A stretch of DNA of 64,000 bases from Alphaproteobacteria bacterium (GCA_015062585.1 SUUJ01000001.1:136736-200735), one strand, 5' to 3'; counted from the first letter of the stretch, positions 36,547 to 46,519 are shown. Notes: generated by a model from the letters alone, not told the origin. A program made the numbers and translations.

Positions 36547-37375
36547 AAAAATCGCCAAAAGATTGTTGCTGATAATTGTAGTTGCTTATGTTGTATTTTG
36601 TGCAAGTGTATATTATTTTCCGGAAATATATTTTTATAATCCGTCAAACAAGAAAGCCGATTTGACTAATGCCATATCCAATGATTTTTCGGCTCAAGAA
36701 GTAAAATACAATTCTTATGATAATGCAGAATTATATGGTTGGTTTATACCGCCGAAAAACAATAAAATAATTGTATTTTACCATGGTAATTCTCACAATA
36801 TCGAAAGCTTTTACCATAAATTGACACCTTTAGTCGAAGCCGGTTATGGTGCATTTATCGGAGAATACCGAGGATTTGGAGCAATAAAAGGTGAGATAAA
36901 TGAAAAGAATTTGGGCGAAGACGCAATATCTGCCGTAAAGTATTTAAACTCACTCGGCTATAAAAACAGTGATATGATATTATACGGAATGTCATTGGGA
37001 AGCTATACTTCAACTCATACGGCATATACCTTAGGTCAGCAAGAATCCTTTGCCGGACTTATTTTGGAAGTTCCGTTTGATAGTATATTAAATGTGGTAA
37101 AACAAAGAATACCTGATTTCTTTTTCTTTTCATATATAATAAAAGATAAATATGACAATACCGCAAAAATATCAAAATTAAATATTCCTGTTTTGGTAAT
37201 GGGCGCATCAGATGACAAAGTTGTTCCGATTGCCAGAGCCGAAGAGCTGTATAAACACATAAACGAACCTAAAAAAATGATAATATATAAGGGTGCTTAT
37301 CATTCCGGATTATATAATTATCGCAATTGGCAAGATATATTAAATTGGCTGAATACAAATGAAAAAGATAAGTAA
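36539..37375 (+). CDS. Membrane-anchored alpha/beta hydrolase
   Basis: The 278-residue product has an N-terminal anchor ([19 protein letters not shown], about 8-28) and an alpha/beta hydrolase fold of the BEM46/ABHD13 type. The nucleophile elbow is GMSLGSY (Ser near residue 150), the acid is in GASDDKVVP (about 221-229) and the histidine in GAYHSGLY (about 252-259). The oxyanion strand YHGNSHN precedes it. Substrate unknown: it could act on lipids or peptides at the membrane. It overlaps prfB by 8 bases and the next gene by 17 bases. Confidence 0.9.
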   Translation: MLKKIAKRLLLIIVVAYVVFCASVYYFPEIYFYNPSNKKADLTNAISNDFSAQEVKYNSYDNAELYGWFIPPKNNKIIVFYHGNSHNIESFYHKLTPLVEAGYGAFIGEYRGFGAIKGEINEKNLGEDAISAVKYLNSLGYKNSDMILYGMSLGSYTSTHTAYTLGQQESFAGLILEVPFDSILNVVKQRIPDFFFFSYIIKDKYDNTAKISKLNIPVLVMGASDDKVVPIARAEELYKHINEPKKMIIYKGAYHSGLYNYRNWQDILNWLNTNEKDK

Positions 37376-40300
37376 CCGAAATTATGCAATTAGAAAAATA
37401 GCAGATTTTGCCGGTGTTATAATACTGGTAGGGTTGTTGTTGTTTATATGGCAATTATACCGCGGTTCAATCGCAATTCCGTTCCTAAAGCCATATATAA
37501 TCAAAGCCTTAAATCATGATGATACCGATTATCAGGTTACTATTGACGGGGTATATTTGGAATTGGTTCGTTCGGTTCAGCCTTTACGAATTATCGCCGG
37601 TAATGTTGTATACAAAAAAGAAAACGCCATAACCATCAATGCTCCAAAAGTTGCATTATCGTTCAGTATAAAAGCTTTGTTACGAGGTATAATCGCGCCA
37701 AGCAGAATAGACATAGATCAGCCGAAAATTTATATTTACAATAAATACGGTTTGCAAAAAGAAAGCGAAACTAAGGATGAAATAAATCAAAAGAAACTTG
37801 AATATTACTACGATGTGGCAGCGCTGTTTTGGGAGCGTTTTAATTCCGAAGATAATATATACCCGGAAAGCTATATCAACGATATTAACATTACTAATGC
37901 CGATGTTGAATTATTAGAAGTAGATTTTGGCAAAAAATGGCAGTTTAGCGATGTTAATTATCATTTTAATCGTGGAATGACCAAGTTAAAAACCGAAATA
38001 AATGCTCTAATGCCGTTTTCGCAATCAACTTCTTCTTTGGGCTTGAATGTAGAGTATAATTACAAAACTTCGCAAGCCGAACTCGGTTTTTATTTTTCCG
38101 ATTTAATACCAGCCGAGTTATTAAACATCATAACCCCGAACGAAGCTTCAAAAGAATTTAACAATATAAACATTCCGTTACATGGCAATATTAAGACAAC
38201 TTTCAATTTTAATGATTTGTCACAATATAAGAGCAATATTATTGAAAACAGCTCAAAAATTATTGATAAGATTATTTTTGAGCTAAATGGCGAAAAGGGA
38301 ACTATCAAATTTGCCAATGATGAAAATTATGCTTATGATATCTCAGGGCTTATCTTAAAAGGTGAGCTCAACGGTGATTTGGAACATATCAAAATCACTG
38401 ATGCAAGCTTAAATTTAGATAATCAAACAGCAACTTTAGGACTTAATATTGATGGACTGAAAGATTGGTTGGTAAACAGCAATAAAGAAAAACTGAAAAT
38501 AAGCCTGACAGCCAAAGTTCCGGAATTGGAAACAGACAAACTGAGCCGTTTTTGGCCAAAATATTTCGGTGAAAAAGCTTGGACATGGTGTAAAGAAAGC
38601 CTTTTTGGCGGTATGATAAAAAATGGTGATTTTGAATTTAATTTTGCTTATGACAAAAACAGCAAAGCACTTGCTTTTGACAATTTGAAAGGAATTGCTG
38701 ATATTGAAGACGGTAATATTATCTATATAAATACAATGCCGAAAGTCAGCAATATATATGGCAAAGCTCATTTTAGCGAAAGAAATATCCGAATTGATTT
38801 AAATAAGGCAAAATCTGATGATGTGGTGTTAAATCACGGTTATGTTGATTTATATGACCTAAACAAAGAAGACAATTTTATAAAACTTGAACTAAATGCA
38901 ACCGGAACAATTTCCGATATCCTGAAATTGATAGATCACGAACCATTAAAATATACCAGTGATTTAGGTATCAATCCCGAGATTATAAAGGGAAGCGCTA
39001 CGGCAGACTTAATGTTGGCTTTTGAACTAAGACAAGATTTAGACCCCAAAAACATTGAAGTCGGTGTCAATGCTCAATTAAATGATGTCATTATTAAAGA
39101 TGTGATTAAGGGCAAATCATTTGAAGCTAAAACTATCGGTTTTAATCTAAATAATGAAGAAATGAACATATCCGGTGTTGCCAATATTGACGGATTGCCG
39201 CTTAACTTGGTATGGAACGAAAAGTTTGAGGCCAAAAATTATCAGCGCCGTTATCAAATAAGCTTCAGCTTTGATGAAGAATTGAAGCAAAAGCTTGGCT
39301 TAGATACGGCAATATTGTCGCAACCATATATAAAGGGTTCAATTCCGACAAAAGCCATTATCACCGTATATCCTGACAACAAAACAATTATTGATGTGCA
39401 TGGCAATTTAACCGATACTGAAATTGACTATGGCTTCCTTGGTTTTGAGAAAAAATCCAAAACAAAAGGTGAGATTACAGCTCAAATCAATGTCAATGGT
39501 TCGCAAATTTCTTCAATTCCGTCATTTACTCTATCAAAACCGGAGTTTAAATTAAACGGCGAGGTAACATTTGATAACCAAGGTAATATAAATGTTATCG
39601 ATATCAAAAATATCAAAGGTCCAAAAACAAATGCTAAGGCCAAAATAGATTTTACCAATCAAAAGAATGATGCAATAAAGATTATCGTTTCAGGTTCAAC
39701 CTATGATTTGTCAGACTTTTTTGCACGCGATGAAGATGATGTCGAAGAAAATCGTAAGCGTCGTGCCGAAATGAAAGAAAAAGGATATAAAGACGACGAA
39801 GATGAAAATATTTGGGAAAATACTCCAAATACAAATATCAATATTGCGGTAGACAAGCTTTGGACTAATGATAAGGTTTCCATTCGCAATTTTGCCGGTT
39901 CGGCCAAGATACTAAACAAAATTGGTGTTGATGAAATGCACTTAGTCGGTGATTTTAAGCCAAACAAAAAAACTCCAGATAAAAAGCTGTATCTCAAGTT
40001 AGATTATACACCGCGTCCAAACGGCGAATATCTGTTAAATGTAGAAAGTAATGATGCCGGCAAAACCTTAAGATTTTTGCGTGTTTACGATTATGTTCGC
40101 GGCGGTAACTTGAGTATCAACGGTAAGCGCCGTGCTGACAAAAAATTTATAGGTCATGCCAAAGTAAGAGATTTTAATGTCGTAAAAACTAATGTTTTTG
40201 CAAAATTGTTGACTTTAGCTTCATTTACCGGAATTGTTGATATGCTTTCCGGTGATGGCATCGCATTCACGCATTTGGATGCCCCCTTTGAATATAAGAA

Positions 40301-40622
40301 CTCAAAGTTTATATTAAAAGAAGCAAAGGCTTTTGGTAATGTTATAGGAATTTCCTTAAACGGCGCATATAATGCAAAATATCAGGAATTTGATATCAGA
40401 GGACTGGTTGCTCCGGCATACGGCTTAAATACATTTTTAGGCAAAATTCCATTAGTCGGAACTCTGCTTAGCGGTAAGGATGGAACAATTTTTGCGGTAA
40501 ACTATCAAATAGCAGGCAATATTGATGAACCTGTCATAGATATCAACCCCTTATCATTATTAAGTCCAAATTCGGTTAAGGATTTATGGGAAGAAAACTT
40601 TGGAGAAGGGCATGACAAATAA
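37359..40622 (+). CDS. AsmA/YhdP-like envelope protein
   Basis: The 1087-residue product has one N-terminal membrane segment (ADFAGVIILVGLLLFIWQLY, about 17-36) and a long, beta-rich periplasmic part. Typical AsmA-like repeats such as IDIDQPKIYIYN and LRIIAGNV lie near the start, and the C-terminal part has the AsmA_2-like FNVVKTNVFAKLLTLASFTGIVDMLSGDGIAF and LVGTLLSGKDG motifs. YhdP and relatives form bridges that move phospholipids between inner and outer membranes. Length is near that of YhdP (about 1266) but shorter. The start overlaps the hydrolase gene by 17 bases. Confidence 0.87.
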   Translation: MKKISNRNYAIRKIADFAGVIILVGLLLFIWQLYRGSIAIPFLKPYIIKALNHDDTDYQVTIDGVYLELVRSVQPLRIIAGNVVYKKENAITINAPKVALSFSIKALLRGIIAPSRIDIDQPKIYIYNKYGLQKESETKDEINQKKLEYYYDVAALFWERFNSEDNIYPESYINDINITNADVELLEVDFGKKWQFSDVNYHFNRGMTKLKTEINALMPFSQSTSSLGLNVEYNYKTSQAELGFYFSDLIPAELLNIITPNEASKEFNNINIPLHGNIKTTFNFNDLSQYKSNIIENSSKIIDKIIFELNGEKGTIKFANDENYAYDISGLILKGELNGDLEHIKITDASLNLDNQTATLGLNIDGLKDWLVNSNKEKLKISLTAKVPELETDKLSRFWPKYFGEKAWTWCKESLFGGMIKNGDFEFNFAYDKNSKALAFDNLKGIADIEDGNIIYINTMPKVSNIYGKAHFSERNIRIDLNKAKSDDVVLNHGYVDLYDLNKEDNFIKLELNATGTISDILKLIDHEPLKYTSDLGINPEIIKGSATADLMLAFELRQDLDPKNIEVGVNAQLNDVIIKDVIKGKSFEAKTIGFNLNNEEMNISGVANIDGLPLNLVWNEKFEAKNYQRRYQISFSFDEELKQKLGLDTAILSQPYIKGSIPTKAIITVYPDNKTIIDVHGNLTDTEIDYGFLGFEKKSKTKGEITAQINVNGSQISSIPSFTLSKPEFKLNGEVTFDNQGNINVIDIKNIKGPKTNAKAKIDFTNQKNDAIKIIVSGSTYDLSDFFARDEDDVEENRKRRAEMKEKGYKDDEDENIWENTPNTNINIAVDKLWTNDKVSIRNFAGSAKILNKIGVDEMHLVGDFKPNKKTPDKKLYLKLDYTPRPNGEYLLNVESNDAGKTLRFLRVYDYVRGGNLSINGKRRADKKFIGHAKVRDFNVVKTNVFAKLLTLASFTGIVDMLSGDGIAFTHLDAPFEYKNSKFILKEAKAFGNVIGISLNGAYNAKYQEFDIRGLVAPAYGLNTFLGKIPLVGTLLSGKDGTIFAVNYQIAGNIDEPVIDINPLSLLSPNSVKDLWEENFGEGHDK

Positions 40623-41088
40623 TCATAAGCTGAAAATAGGCTTAGATTATCACGGATTGATAGATATCAATGCAATATATTTCTCAAATTTTTGTTCAGA
40701 AGCCAAATTAAGAGGTCATCTTGTTTATATAATAACAGGAGGTCCCAAAGTGTTGGTAGAAAATCTTTTGTCTCAAAACAATATTGGGCATGATTTTGTG
40801 TATGCCATATCAGATTATTATCAGGCCTTAGGAATTGTCGAGCAAACACCAAATGGCAACATTTGTATTCCGACATCACTGTGGAATAGGGCAAAAGCAA
40901 AATTTTGTCGTGAGAATGATATCAGCATACATATAGATGATGATAAGCAATATTTACAATGGTTCTCAACCTTATATGCTCATTATGATAAAGCTGAAAA
41001 TATTGCAGTTATGCCAACGGGAATTAAATTTGACTTTAATGATGATCCGAAAACAGTCTTAGCCAAAATGGAACAATTATTCAATTAA
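40612..41088 (+). CDS. HAD-like protein of unknown function
   Basis: The product (158 residues from the ATG at 40612) resembles small HAD-fold proteins. The start is preferred over the track TTG because GGAGAAGGG lies immediately before it. The first strand reads KIGLDYHGLID, where a normal HAD has D-x-D; the second Asp is replaced by His. Motif II may be YIITGG, and IHIDDDKQY (about 107-115) could be the acidic motif IV. The change suggests a non-phosphatase or inactive member, but this is an inference. The start overlaps the end of the YhdP-like gene by 11 bases. Converges on cheR. Confidence 0.72.
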   Translation: MTNNHKLKIGLDYHGLIDINAIYFSNFCSEAKLRGHLVYIITGGPKVLVENLLSQNNIGHDFVYAISDYYQALGIVEQTPNGNICIPTSLWNRAKAKFCRENDISIHIDDDKQYLQWFSTLYAHYDKAENIAVMPTGIKFDFNDDPKTVLAKMEQLFN

Positions 41089-41091
41089 AAA

Positions 41092-41988
41092 CTATAATCC
41101 TTTAGGCTTAACAAAAGACGGTATAGCGTCAGCATCAGCGGATGTTACGGACAAATTTCCGGCATCTGAAGATGGTTTTGAGCTTCCGATAGCAACATAG
41201 GCACCGCTATTGTCCATTTTGTAATAATATTTTTCAATTGCCGGAATGTTTTCACCTTTGCCCAAATACAAATATCCTCCTTGCGGTTGTTTTTCACTAA
41301 TGCGCTTTAATAACTCATCTTGTAAATCACTTGTAAAGTGGCGCAATACATTTCGGCAAAATACAACTTCAAATTTAGATTTTACAATGGCTTCTTCAAG
41401 CATATTATACTTTCTGAATTCAACCATTTTTTTAATTTTTTCATTCACCAGCCAATTGTCGTTAGCTAAGGTAAAGTATTGTAAAATAGTTTGAGCATTA
41501 AGACCTGTCTGAATTTCAAAATTAGAATACATCCCGTGTTGAGCTTTGCTGATGGCCAATGAAGACAAATCCGAAGCCAAGATGTTAATATCCCAATCGG
41601 CAAACATATTGTTACTTCTGTCAATAGACATGGCAATAGAATAGGCTTCTTGTCCGGTAGAACAGCCCAAACTCCATACATTGAGTTTTTTAGAAGCTCG
41701 GCATTTTTCTTTTAGTTTGGGTAACAATACTGTTTCAAATAACTTAAAAACATCATAATCTCTGAAAAAAGCCGTATCCGAAAAAGCCAAAGCTTCAACA
41801 ACCTGAGAAATAAGTTGTTTATTATCCATCTTTAGCTCGTCTATCAAATCTTCAACTGAATTATAATTTTTTTCTCTGATGAAATTACTTATTTTTTTAT
41901 CAATGATAAAATATTGGGTTTCGTTAAATTCCCATCCCGCGTTGTTTTTCAGCAAATTTAATAAAAAGTCAAAGTCTTGCCTACGCAT
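41092..41988 (-). CDS. cheR: Chemotaxis protein methyltransferase CheR
   Basis: CheR methylates glutamates of chemoreceptors using S-adenosylmethionine. The 298-residue product has the N-terminal helical domain, FFRDYDVFKLF (about 73-83), the SAM-binding WSLGCSTGQEAYSIAM (about 103-118) and the VFCRNVLRHF motif (about 209-218). The last 40 residues (SSKPSSDAGNLSVTSAD) are an unrelated flexible tail. The upstream neighbours are a single-domain response regulator and a ChpT-like protein in the same direction with 0-5 base gaps. Confidence 0.94.
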   Translation of the reverse strand: MRRQDFDFLLNLLKNNAGWEFNETQYFIIDKKISNFIREKNYNSVEDLIDELKMDNKQLISQVVEALAFSDTAFFRDYDVFKLFETVLLPKLKEKCRASKKLNVWSLGCSTGQEAYSIAMSIDRSNNMFADWDINILASDLSSLAISKAQHGMYSNFEIQTGLNAQTILQYFTLANDNWLVNEKIKKMVEFRKYNMLEEAIVKSKFEVVFCRNVLRHFTSDLQDELLKRISEKQPQGGYLYLGKGENIPAIEKYYYKMDNSGAYVAIGSSKPSSDAGNLSVTSADADAIPSFVKPKGL

Positions 41989-41992
41989 CTTA

Positions 41993-42364
41993 TCATTCCT
42001 TTGTTACTTTTATAATTTTAAGTTTTGAAGCAATAATATCTTCATCAAACGGTCTCATAATAAAATCATCGGCTCCCGCATCCAGAGCTTGTCTTATAAT
42101 ATCGGTATCTTTGATATAAGAGCAAAATATAAAAGCCGGCTGTTTAATTTTTTTATCTGATCTTATTTTTAATAAAACATCAATACCGTCGATTAAGGGA
42201 ATTTGCCAATCACAAATAATCAAATCAGGCATTTGATGGGCACATAATTCCAGTAATTCATCACCATTTTCAGCTTCGGTAACATTATATCCGAAATTAT
42301 TCATAATCTTGGATAAGAGCATTCTCATAATTTTAGAGTCATCGGCAATGATACAGCTGGCCAT
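41993..42364 (-). CDS. CheY-like single-domain response regulator
   Basis: The 123-residue product is a bare receiver domain. It has the acidic pair (ADDS, Asp8-Asp9) and the phosphoacceptor Asp52 (IICDWQIP). The final conserved lysine of receivers (KPF, Lys109 in E. coli CheY) is arginine here (MRPF). The C-terminus DDFIMRPFDEDIIASKLK otherwise fits. It lies directly between the ChpT-like gene (TAGATG junction) and cheR, so it could take phosphate from the former or serve chemotaxis. Called CheY-like, not CheY, because the context is mixed. Confidence 0.93.
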   Translation of the reverse strand: MASCIIADDSKIMRMLLSKIMNNFGYNVTEAENGDELLELCAHQMPDLIICDWQIPLIDGIDVLLKIRSDKKIKQPAFIFCSYIKDTDIIRQALDAGADDFIMRPFDEDIIASKLKIIKVTKE

Positions 42365-42970
42365 CTATATTTTCTCCAAGGTTAACATGACAGAAGAATT
42401 ATCTTGCGATAGTTTTATCTTGCAATCTTTATTATAATCGCACAGAGCAACAATGTGAGCTGATGTCGCATCGCCATTTTCATATCCATCGGCTAAAACC
42501 GAACTGAATTTATCTAATTTATCCGCTGATATTTTCATATCTTTGTCGATTTTTGCAACAAGCTTATTATCAGTATCACAAATTGATATATTTCCGCCTC
42601 TGATTAAAACATCGCCCAGTATCATAATCATCAACAAAGAATTGCGGTAACTATCAATGTTTTTTACATTAAATTCTAAAGTTATCGGATAATCTTTATT
42701 ACCCAAAGTCGAAAGATAGTCTTGCGCGGTTTGGCAAACAACATCTTTGTTTTCTAAATTAGAATTATTAAGCCCGAAAGCCATTCTGAAAAATTTCATT
42801 CTGTAAGACAAAGTGCGGGAGCTGGTACTTAAGATAGATTTTATATCATCAATAAAATCCATATCACCTTCTTCCAACAATTCAACAGCATTAGAAACAG
42901 CGCCGATATTTCCGACAATATCATGGCTTATACGCGTACAAATCAATTCATTTACAAGATGATTATTCAT
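42365..42970 (-). CDS. Histidine phosphotransferase, ChpT-like
   Basis: ChpT relays phosphate from the CckA kinase to CtrA and CpdR in alphaproteobacteria. The 201-residue product begins NELICTRISHDIVGNIGAVSNAVELLEEGD, matching the family signature, with the phosphohistidine at residue 16 (SHDIVG). It is followed by a degenerate HATPase-like region with conserved I-x-L strands and no nucleotide-binding motifs, as in ChpT. Whether it is the cell-cycle protein or a chemotaxis-linked relative cannot be decided. It is the first gene of the chpT-like/cheY-like/cheR operon. Confidence 0.88.
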   Translation of the reverse strand: MNNHLVNELICTRISHDIVGNIGAVSNAVELLEEGDMDFIDDIKSILSTSSRTLSYRMKFFRMAFGLNNSNLENKDVVCQTAQDYLSTLGNKDYPITLEFNVKNIDSYRNSLLMIMILGDVLIRGGNISICDTDNKLVAKIDKDMKISADKLDKFSSVLADGYENGDATSAHIVALCDYNKDCKIKLSQDNSSVMLTLEKI

Positions 42971-42985
42971 TTTTTTCTTTTATCC

Positions 42986-44179
42986 TTAAAAATTATAATA
43001 ATCGCTATGAATATAGCGCTTGTCTTCACGCGACATTCTTGTATAGTCCATTTCTCTGAACATCGGGTCATCCAACAACAAATAACCGGTTGCAGCTTTC
43101 AAGAAAGGCTTGTTTCCGCCCAACCCCCAGGTGACATTCTTTTTATTATCCGGATCACCGAATTTTTGATTTATTTTCTTCCAAAAATCATAAATTTTTA
43201 AATTGCGGATATATACAGCCTTCGGAGAATTTCCGGTAATTGCCGCAATTCGGGACCTGTATTCAATTTTGTGAACTTTGTTTTCGGTAAAGTTACTTGT
43301 TAAATATACATCAATTTCTTCTTTTGAATCAAACTTTGCATATTTAATGTGAAAAATGTATTCATGTCCGGCTTTTTTAGCCAAAGTTTTCACACATGAC
43401 TGCATACGCTCATATCCGGTAATACCTTGAATACGACAATCTTCTTCATTGCGCCATTTTATAAAGTTTGGTATAGTGTATTCTGCATTGATTTTTTGAA
43501 AACCACGATTGGCCATTGTGCGCTCAACCTGATTCAAATTCATTTTAAGCATAACTCCTGATATATCAAATACCGAAGCATTTGATTTGCCGTCTTTGTT
43601 TTTGGCACGAGAATTTTTTACCAATTGCGTCAAATCATCATCGTCATCCGATTCTTCTTGAGTTTTTGTTGAAGCCGAACCCAAAGCCGTCAAAGGATTT
43701 ATTGATGTAAGTTTTTCGACCCATGTTCCTTCGATAAAGTTTGCTTTTTCATTTTTTTTGAGATTATCGGTTAAACTCTGGTTGGCAGAAATAACCGGCG
43801 GTTCATTTTTTACATCATCAGATTGATTAGGCTTTGTTTGGAATATAGGTTCTGGTTCTTCCGATTCTATAGGTTCAGCATCGTTGTTTGGAGCAGCAAC
43901 ATCTTCTGTTAGGGGAATATTGATACTCTCTTCAGCAACGGGTTCGTCCTGAATCGATGAGGGAGGAGGTGGCGGAGTTTCTTCCTCGATGTTCATAGGT
44001 GTAACCGGTGTGGCTGTTTCAACCTCTAATGGCGGAAAATCTTCCAATGGCGGCAATTCAGGCAGGTCGGAAATGTAAAAATCATCGGGAAACGGCGATG
44101 GTGAATCTTCACTTGCCAAGGCAAGCGGGCAAAAGCACAATACAGATGCTATCAAAACCAAATAACCGTTAAACTTCAT
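42986..44179 (-). CDS. Periplasmic protein of unknown function with Pro/Glu-rich linker
   Basis: Family not recognised. The 397-residue product has a signal peptide (about 1-22, ending PLALASE), then a long disordered stretch rich in Pro, Glu and Asp (about 25-200, including PPPPPSS and DDDDDL), and a folded C-terminal region (about 205-397). This part has paired cysteines (EEDCRIQG, MQSCVKTL) and ends in basic sequence. The long linker could reach through the periplasm, as in TonB- or Pal-associated proteins, but no such domain was identified. It precedes the chpT-like operon by 15 bases and probably shares its promoter. Confidence 0.75.
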   Translation of the reverse strand: MKFNGYLVLIASVLCFCPLALASEDSPSPFPDDFYISDLPELPPLEDFPPLEVETATPVTPMNIEEETPPPPPSSIQDEPVAEESINIPLTEDVAAPNNDAEPIESEEPEPIFQTKPNQSDDVKNEPPVISANQSLTDNLKKNEKANFIEGTWVEKLTSINPLTALGSASTKTQEESDDDDDLTQLVKNSRAKNKDGKSNASVFDISGVMLKMNLNQVERTMANRGFQKINAEYTIPNFIKWRNEEDCRIQGITGYERMQSCVKTLAKKAGHEYIFHIKYAKFDSKEEIDVYLTSNFTENKVHKIEYRSRIAAITGNSPKAVYIRNLKIYDFWKKINQKFGDPDNKKNVTWGLGGNKPFLKAATGYLLLDDPMFREMDYTRMSREDKRYIHSDYYNF

Positions 44180-44213
44180 AAATATTACAATTCCTCAATT
44201 AAACAATAGCGGT

Positions 44214-44242
44214 ATTATAATTTTTTTTATTTAGCTTGGCAA
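44214..44242 (-). promoter_or_regulatory. Promoter of the 42986-44179 gene and following chemotaxis genes
   Basis: On the minus strand TTGCCA and TATAAT are 17 bases apart, with a leader of about 30 bases. A good sigma-70 match. On the other strand a separate TATAAT at 44244-44249 may serve trmFO. Confidence 0.7.
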
Positions 44243-44313
44243 ATATAATACGCAACTTATTAAACGAAGTTTTTATTTACTTTTTGTATAAATATGTTTA
44301 TAAAACAGGCATT

Positions 44314-45672
44314 ATGACTGATAATAACAAAATTCATATCATCGGGGCCGGCTTGGCAGGTTCGGAAGCTGCTTGGCAATTAGCACAAAACGGGATAAAA
44401 GTAATAATCCATGAAATGCGCCCCCTAAAGACATCTCCGGCACACAAAACATCTAAGTCAGCAGAGCTTGTATGTTCCAATTCGTTGCGCAGTGATGATT
44501 ATACCAATAGTGCCATAGGCTTGCTTCATCAGGAAATGCGAATGCTCGGATCATTGATAATGGAAGCTGCCGACAAAACTAAAGTTCCTGCCGGCGGCGC
44601 TTTGGCTGTTGATAGAGAAAGTTTTTCCGAATATGTTGATTCCAAACTCAAAAATCATCCGAATATTGAGTTTGTAAATGAAGAGGTTTGCTCGCTTCCT
44701 GACAATCAACAAACTATTATTGCATCCGGACCTTTGACATCTCCCGATCTTGTTGATGCTATATTAAAAGAAATAAAAGGCGAGGGCTTAAATTTCTTTG
44801 ACGCCATTGCTCCGGTCATATACAAAGACAGTATCGATTTTTCAAAAGCCTGGTATCAATCACGCTATGACAAAGGCGATAAGTTCGATTACATCAATTG
44901 TCCCTTAACCGAAGAGCAATATTATGACTTTGTTGACGAGCTGTTAAAGGCTGAAAAAGTAGAATTTCACGATTTTGAAAAAGCTTCGTATTTTGATGGC
45001 TGTTTACCGATAGAAGTAATGGCCGAAAGGGGAAAAGACACGCTTTTGTTCGGGCCTATGAAACCGGTAGGGTTAACTAATTCAAACAACCCTGACGACA
45101 AACCTTATGCCGTAGTTCAGTTGCGCCAAGATAACAAAGAAGACACATTGCGCAACATGGTCGGTTTTCAAACTAAGATGAAATATGGCGAGCAAGAGCG
45201 AATTTTTAGAAAGATTCCGGGGCTTGAAAAAGCTTCTTTTGCCCGTTTAGGCGGAATACACAAAAATACTTTTATCAAATCGCCAATTCTTCTTGATGAT
45301 AATTTACGCCTGAAAACTATGCCAAATATCAGCTTTGCCGGACAAATCACCGGATGTGAGGGTTATGTCGAAAGTGCGGCAACCGGCTTGCTTGCGGGGT
45401 ATTTCAAAACTTGCGAGTTGCAAAACAAACAAATATATTTTCCTCCCGAAACTACGGCAATAGGCTCGGTTTATAAACATTTGCGCGATGATACCAATAT
45501 TGATGATTACCAACCGATGAATGTCAATTTCGGACTTTTCCCCTTAATATCCGGCGAAATAACGCCAAACGGAAAGTTTAGAAAAATAAAAGGGATGGAT
45601 AGAAAAATTTTATATTGCAAAAGAGCCTTAGTTGACATAAAATCATGGATTGAAAAAATAAGGACTGCCTGA
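44314..45672 (+). CDS. trmFO: Methylenetetrahydrofolate-tRNA-(uracil-5-)-methyltransferase TrmFO
   Basis: It makes ribothymidine 54 in tRNA using FAD and methylenetetrahydrofolate. The ATG at 44314 is chosen over the track start (44236) because it begins MTDNNKIHIIGAGLAGSEAA, the FAD-binding start of the family, giving 452 residues. Later signatures are HEMRPLKTSPAHKT, ELVCSNSLRSDD and GCEGYVESAATGLLAG. The hpnC start follows directly after the stop, so the squalene genes may be read from the same transcript. Confidence 0.97.
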   Translation: MTDNNKIHIIGAGLAGSEAAWQLAQNGIKVIIHEMRPLKTSPAHKTSKSAELVCSNSLRSDDYTNSAIGLLHQEMRMLGSLIMEAADKTKVPAGGALAVDRESFSEYVDSKLKNHPNIEFVNEEVCSLPDNQQTIIASGPLTSPDLVDAILKEIKGEGLNFFDAIAPVIYKDSIDFSKAWYQSRYDKGDKFDYINCPLTEEQYYDFVDELLKAEKVEFHDFEKASYFDGCLPIEVMAERGKDTLLFGPMKPVGLTNSNNPDDKPYAVVQLRQDNKEDTLRNMVGFQTKMKYGEQERIFRKIPGLEKASFARLGGIHKNTFIKSPILLDDNLRLKTMPNISFAGQITGCEGYVESAATGLLAGYFKTCELQNKQIYFPPETTAIGSVYKHLRDDTNIDDYQPMNVNFGLFPLISGEITPNGKFRKIKGMDRKILYCKRALVDIKSWIEKIRTA

Positions 45673-45673
45673 A

Positions 45674-46519
45674 ATGAGCGATGATTTTACTTATCATAAT
45701 GAAAATTTTCCAATCGGCTTGATGGTTTCTTCAAAGTTGAAACCTATGGTCGAATTATATTATCATGCCGCCAGGTTTGCTGATGATATAGCCGATTCCA
45801 ATGTTCTTACCAAAGAGCAAAAACTAACCAGACTTGATGATATTGCCAAAGCATTTCTAAATCCGGAAACCGGAAACAACCTTACTTTGATACGCAGTTT
45901 CGGTAAAATGTTTGTAAAAGAAAGATTAGATGCGTCATTATATATGGATCTGCTCAAAGCGTTTGAAAAAGATGCTTCCGGTCTAAACATTCAAATTTGG
46001 GAAGAGCTGATTGATTATTGTCGCTATTCTGCAGCTCCGGTTGGGCGTTTTATGTTAGCCATATCCAATGAAAATCCGTCAACATATTTACCTGCAGAAC
46101 ATTTGTGTGTATTACTGCAAATAGTTGATCATTTAAGCGATATAAAAGAAGATTTAAGCAAGCTCGGACGCGTATATATACCTCAAGAAATTATGCAAAA
46201 ACACAATGTCAGAACAAGCGATTTGGGATTATCATATACCAAACCCGAAGTAAAAGAGATGCTTAAAGAAATTATAAAACGCATGGAAAAAATGCAAGAT
46301 GACACTTTGGTCCTACCCAAGTTGATTAAAAGTTTCGGTTTGAGAGTAGAGGTCTATATTATTCTTTCTTTAACTAATTCTATGATAAAAAAATATAAAA
46401 AGACCGATATTTTACAAAAAGCACCAAAGCTATCGATGATTGATTGGTCCGTAGCAATTATAAAAGGTTTGTTTAAGGCTGTTTTTTGTAAAAAAATACA
46501 TCAAGGACGCGCTCTATGA
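45674..46519 (+). CDS. hpnC: Squalene biosynthesis protein HpnC (squalene synthase family)
   Basis: HpnC converts presqualene diphosphate to hydroxysqualene. The 281-residue product has the first aspartate-rich motif DDIAD (about 37-41) and a second near DHLSDIKED (about 155-163), spaced as in trans-prenyltransferase-like enzymes. It lies next to hpnD and hpnE in the standard three-gene order, which is the strongest evidence for HpnC specifically. The stop overlaps the hpnD start by 4 bases. Confidence 0.93.
   Translation: MSDDFTYHNENFPIGLMVSSKLKPMVELYYHAARFADDIADSNVLTKEQKLTRLDDIAKAFLNPETGNNLTLIRSFGKMFVKERLDASLYMDLLKAFEKDASGLNIQIWEELIDYCRYSAAPVGRFMLAISNENPSTYLPAEHLCVLLQIVDHLSDIKEDLSKLGRVYIPQEIMQKHNVRTSDLGLSYTKPEVKEMLKEIIKRMEKMQDDTLVLPKLIKSFGLRVEVYIILSLTNSMIKKYKKTDILQKAPKLSMIDWSVAIIKGLFKAVFCKKIHQGRAL

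Noticed and set aside
44236-44314. N-terminal extension of TrmFO from the track
   Set aside because: The family start is the ATG at 44314; the extension covers promoter DNA.
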